Assembly: GCA_001802655.1 (NCBI GenBank)
Contig: MGZO01000036.1
Span: 13,687 to 20,012 of the forward strand
Direction of reading: 5' to 3'
DNA: 6,326 nt
Origin: Hydrogenophilales bacterium RIFOXYD1_FULL_62_11
GTDB lineage: Bacteria > Pseudomonadota > Gammaproteobacteria > Burkholderiales > Thiobacillaceae
This document shows positions 4,694-6,326 of the stretch, in pieces. How positions within the stretch are numbered: the first letter of the stretch is position 1; each line of letters starts with the position of its first letter. The position numbers were made by a program, and so were the translations under genes. Under the pieces are notes generated by a model. It ran no database searches and was not told the DNA's origin. It worked only from the letters and a program-made list of their open reading frames with translations.

Positions 4694-6326
4694 ATGTCAC
4701 ACCGTTTAACCTGCCCACCATCGGGCATCCTGCACCAGTTGCTTGCGCGCCTTCAACCCGCCACCGCACCTGCTGCGGCTTCGCTGGCGTTCATGATGCT
4801 GGCCCCCGGCGCGCTGCTGGCGCAAACCGCGCCCACAGCGAATCCGGCACAAAGCACCGCAAGCGAAACCACGCTGCCCACGGTCAAGGTCGAAGACACC
4901 GCCGACCCGATGACGGTCAACAACGGCTACCAGGCCACTGAAACCCGCGTCGGCAAGGTCAAGCAGGATCCGCACGATGTTGCGCAAGCCATCACCACCG
5001 TGACCAACCAGCTGATGGAAGAACAGCAGGTCGGTTCCTTGCGCGAGGCGTTGCGCAACGTGTCCGGCCTCACCTTCAACGCGGCCGAAGGTGGCCGCGC
5101 CGGCGACAACATGATGCTGCGCGGCTTCTACACGTTTGGCGACCTCTACCTCGACGGCATCCGCGATACCGCGCAATACAACCGCGAAACCTTCTTCCTC
5201 GAGCAGGTCGACGTGCTGCGCGGCTCCGCCTCGATGCTGTTCGGCCGCGGCCAGGCCGGCGGCGTCATCAACCTCGTGTCCAAGACCCCCAAGCGCGCCG
5301 ATGCCTATTCGCTCACCGGCAGCGTCGGCACCGAGAACTACACCGAGGTCACCGCCGACCTCAACAAACGGCTGGGTGAAAACAGCGCCATCCGCGTCAA
5401 CTTGATGAAGCGCGACGAAGGCAGCTGGCGTTCCAACCCGGTGAGCGGCGCCGAACCGGAAGTCCATCGCAGCGGCGCGCAGGTCAGCCTGTCGTTCGGC
5501 ATGCAGACCGATGACGAATTCAATTTCTCGCACGTCTACATGCGTAACCGCGACATTCCCGACTACGGCTTTCCGTTCGATGCCGCCACCCGCAGTCCGA
5601 GTACCGCGTTCTCGCCCGACACCTTCTGGGGCATCGACGCCAACTTCGACGACAGCGACGTCAGCATCACGACCGGCACCTGGACCCACGCGTTCTCGCC
5701 GACCAGCGAACTGCGCACAACCGTGCGCTATGGCGATTACGAGCGCAGCTACTGGGCACGCACGCCGAACGCCACGCAAGCACCCAATGCCAACGGCACG
5801 ATCGTCAACGGCGCCAACTACAACGCCGGGCCCACGCGATCGCTGGACTACGAGACGCTGACCGTGCAGTCCGACTTCAACACCCAGTTCCGTGCGCTCG
5901 GCATGAAGCACGAATGGGTCAGCGGCGTCGAATACCTGCACGAAGACAGCCACCGCGCCGGGCTGCTCAACCTGAGCGGCGGCACCGCCGTGGCCAGCTT
6001 CCCGCCGCCGTCCTTTCAACCCTATGTCGAAGGCACAACCGGGCGGAACAATTTCACCGGCGACTCCTACGCGCTCTACGTCCAGGACACGGTCGAATTC
6101 ATCCCGTTCTGGAAAGCCACGCTGGGCGTCCGCCGCGACCAGTTGGATGCCGAGTATTCCAGCGCCACTTCGCCCAAGCTCAGTTACGGCGAATGGAGCA
6201 CCCGCGCCGCGCTGTCGTACCAGCCCACCGAAACCGCGCACTACTATGTCGGCTACAGCGATTCGTTCAGCCCCACTGCCGATCTCTATCAACTGACGCT
6301 CGAACCGCAGCCGGCCGAAACCAGCC
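4694..6326 (+). CDS. TonB-dependent siderophore receptor, outer membrane (3' end outside window)
   Basis: At least 544 codons, open at the right edge; family members usually run about 700-750 residues, so the last part of the barrel is missing. A long signal peptide (about 1-43) has a hydrophobic core near 31-43 and probable cleavage after LLA before QTAPT. LPTVKVED (61-68) looks like the TonB box. The plug domain (about 79-200) contains SLREALRNVSGL (115-126), MLRGFYTFGDLYLDGIRD (141-158), EQVDVLRGSASMLFGRGQAG (170-189) and GGVINLVSKTP, the standard siderophore-receptor plug signatures. Beta-barrel strands with alternating aromatic residues follow. The closest resemblance I can name is the ferric-siderophore group that includes the Fiu and BfrD type receptors; catecholate is plausible but the ligand cannot be read. 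Start: ATG with AGGAG (4683-4687) six bases upstream. No stop or frameshift was seen in the stretch read. The gene is last seen in the Fur-controlled tonB operon. Confidence 0.95.
   Translation, partial: MSHRLTCPPSGILHQLLARLQPATAPAAASLAFMMLAPGALLAQTAPTANPAQSTASETTLPTVKVEDTADPMTVNNGYQATETRVGKVKQDPHDVAQAITTVTNQLMEEQQVGSLREALRNVSGLTFNAAEGGRAGDNMMLRGFYTFGDLYLDGIRDTAQYNRETFFLEQVDVLRGSASMLFGRGQAGGVINLVSKTPKRADAYSLTGSVGTENYTEVTADLNKRLGENSAIRVNLMKRDEGSWRSNPVSGAEPEVHRSGAQVSLSFGMQTDDEFNFSHVYMRNRDIPDYGFPFDAATRSPSTAFSPDTFWGIDANFDDSDVSITTGTWTHAFSPTSELRTTVRYGDYERSYWARTPNATQAPNANGTIVNGANYNAGPTRSLDYETLTVQSDFNTQFRALGMKHEWVSGVEYLHEDSHRAGLLNLSGGTAVASFPPPSFQPYVEGTTGRNNFTGDSYALYVQDTVEFIPFWKATLGVRRDQLDAEYSSATSPKLSYGEWSTRAALSYQPTETAHYYVGYSDSFSPTADLYQLTLEPQPAETS

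Noticed and set aside
4706..6292. A 528-codon open frame on the - strand opposite the receptor
   Set aside because: The + strand frame has a signal peptide, TonB box and plug motifs in order. The antisense frame is a composition shadow rich in Gly, Ala, Val and Arg with no domain pattern. It could be mis-called because the real gene has no stop inside the window.

Overview
The window is a GC-rich chromosomal segment with strong G/C preference at third codon positions. Together with the gene order and protein sequences this suggests a proteobacterium, most likely a betaproteobacterium (Rhodocyclales, Nitrosomonadales or Burkholderiales type). That placement is inference; no rRNA or other decisive marker is present. 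All genes lie on the + strand. I see no mobile elements, tRNA or rRNA genes, or CRISPR arrays.

Bases 1-2500 hold a peroxide-defence pair. ahpC (162-728) encodes the two-cysteine peroxiredoxin and ahpF (846-2408) its dedicated NADH-dependent flavoprotein disulfide reductase. A hairpin with a T-run lies between them (779-811) and probably lets ahpC be expressed in excess of ahpF. A long, near-perfect hairpin with a T-run (2447-2496) closes the unit. The 161 bases before ahpC hold no gene, but contain a LysR-type dyad (47-63) that could be an OxyR site and a 14-bp palindrome (98-111).

Bases 2527 to the right edge hold an iron-uptake operon. A strong sigma-70-type promoter (2527-2555) is overlapped by a Fur box (2535-2553). 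A leader of roughly 130 bases follows, with two mutually exclusive GC hairpins and a possible 32-codon leader ORF whose stop overlaps the tonB start as ATGA. Then come tonB (2694-3410), exbB (3414-4181), exbD (4181-4603) and a TonB-dependent siderophore receptor (4694 to beyond 6326, cut by the window edge). ExbB-ExbD form the inner-membrane proton-driven motor, TonB carries the energy across the periplasm, and the receptor is the outer-membrane gate for a ferric siderophore.

The genes are well-known families with intact catalytic residues, and I find no convincing undescribed system. The parts most worth a second look are regulatory: the tonB leader, the ahpC upstream dyads and the ahpC-ahpF attenuator. 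The proximity of peroxide defence and iron uptake makes biological sense, because intracellular iron and peroxide together cause Fenton damage, but the strong terminator between them indicates separate transcription units.
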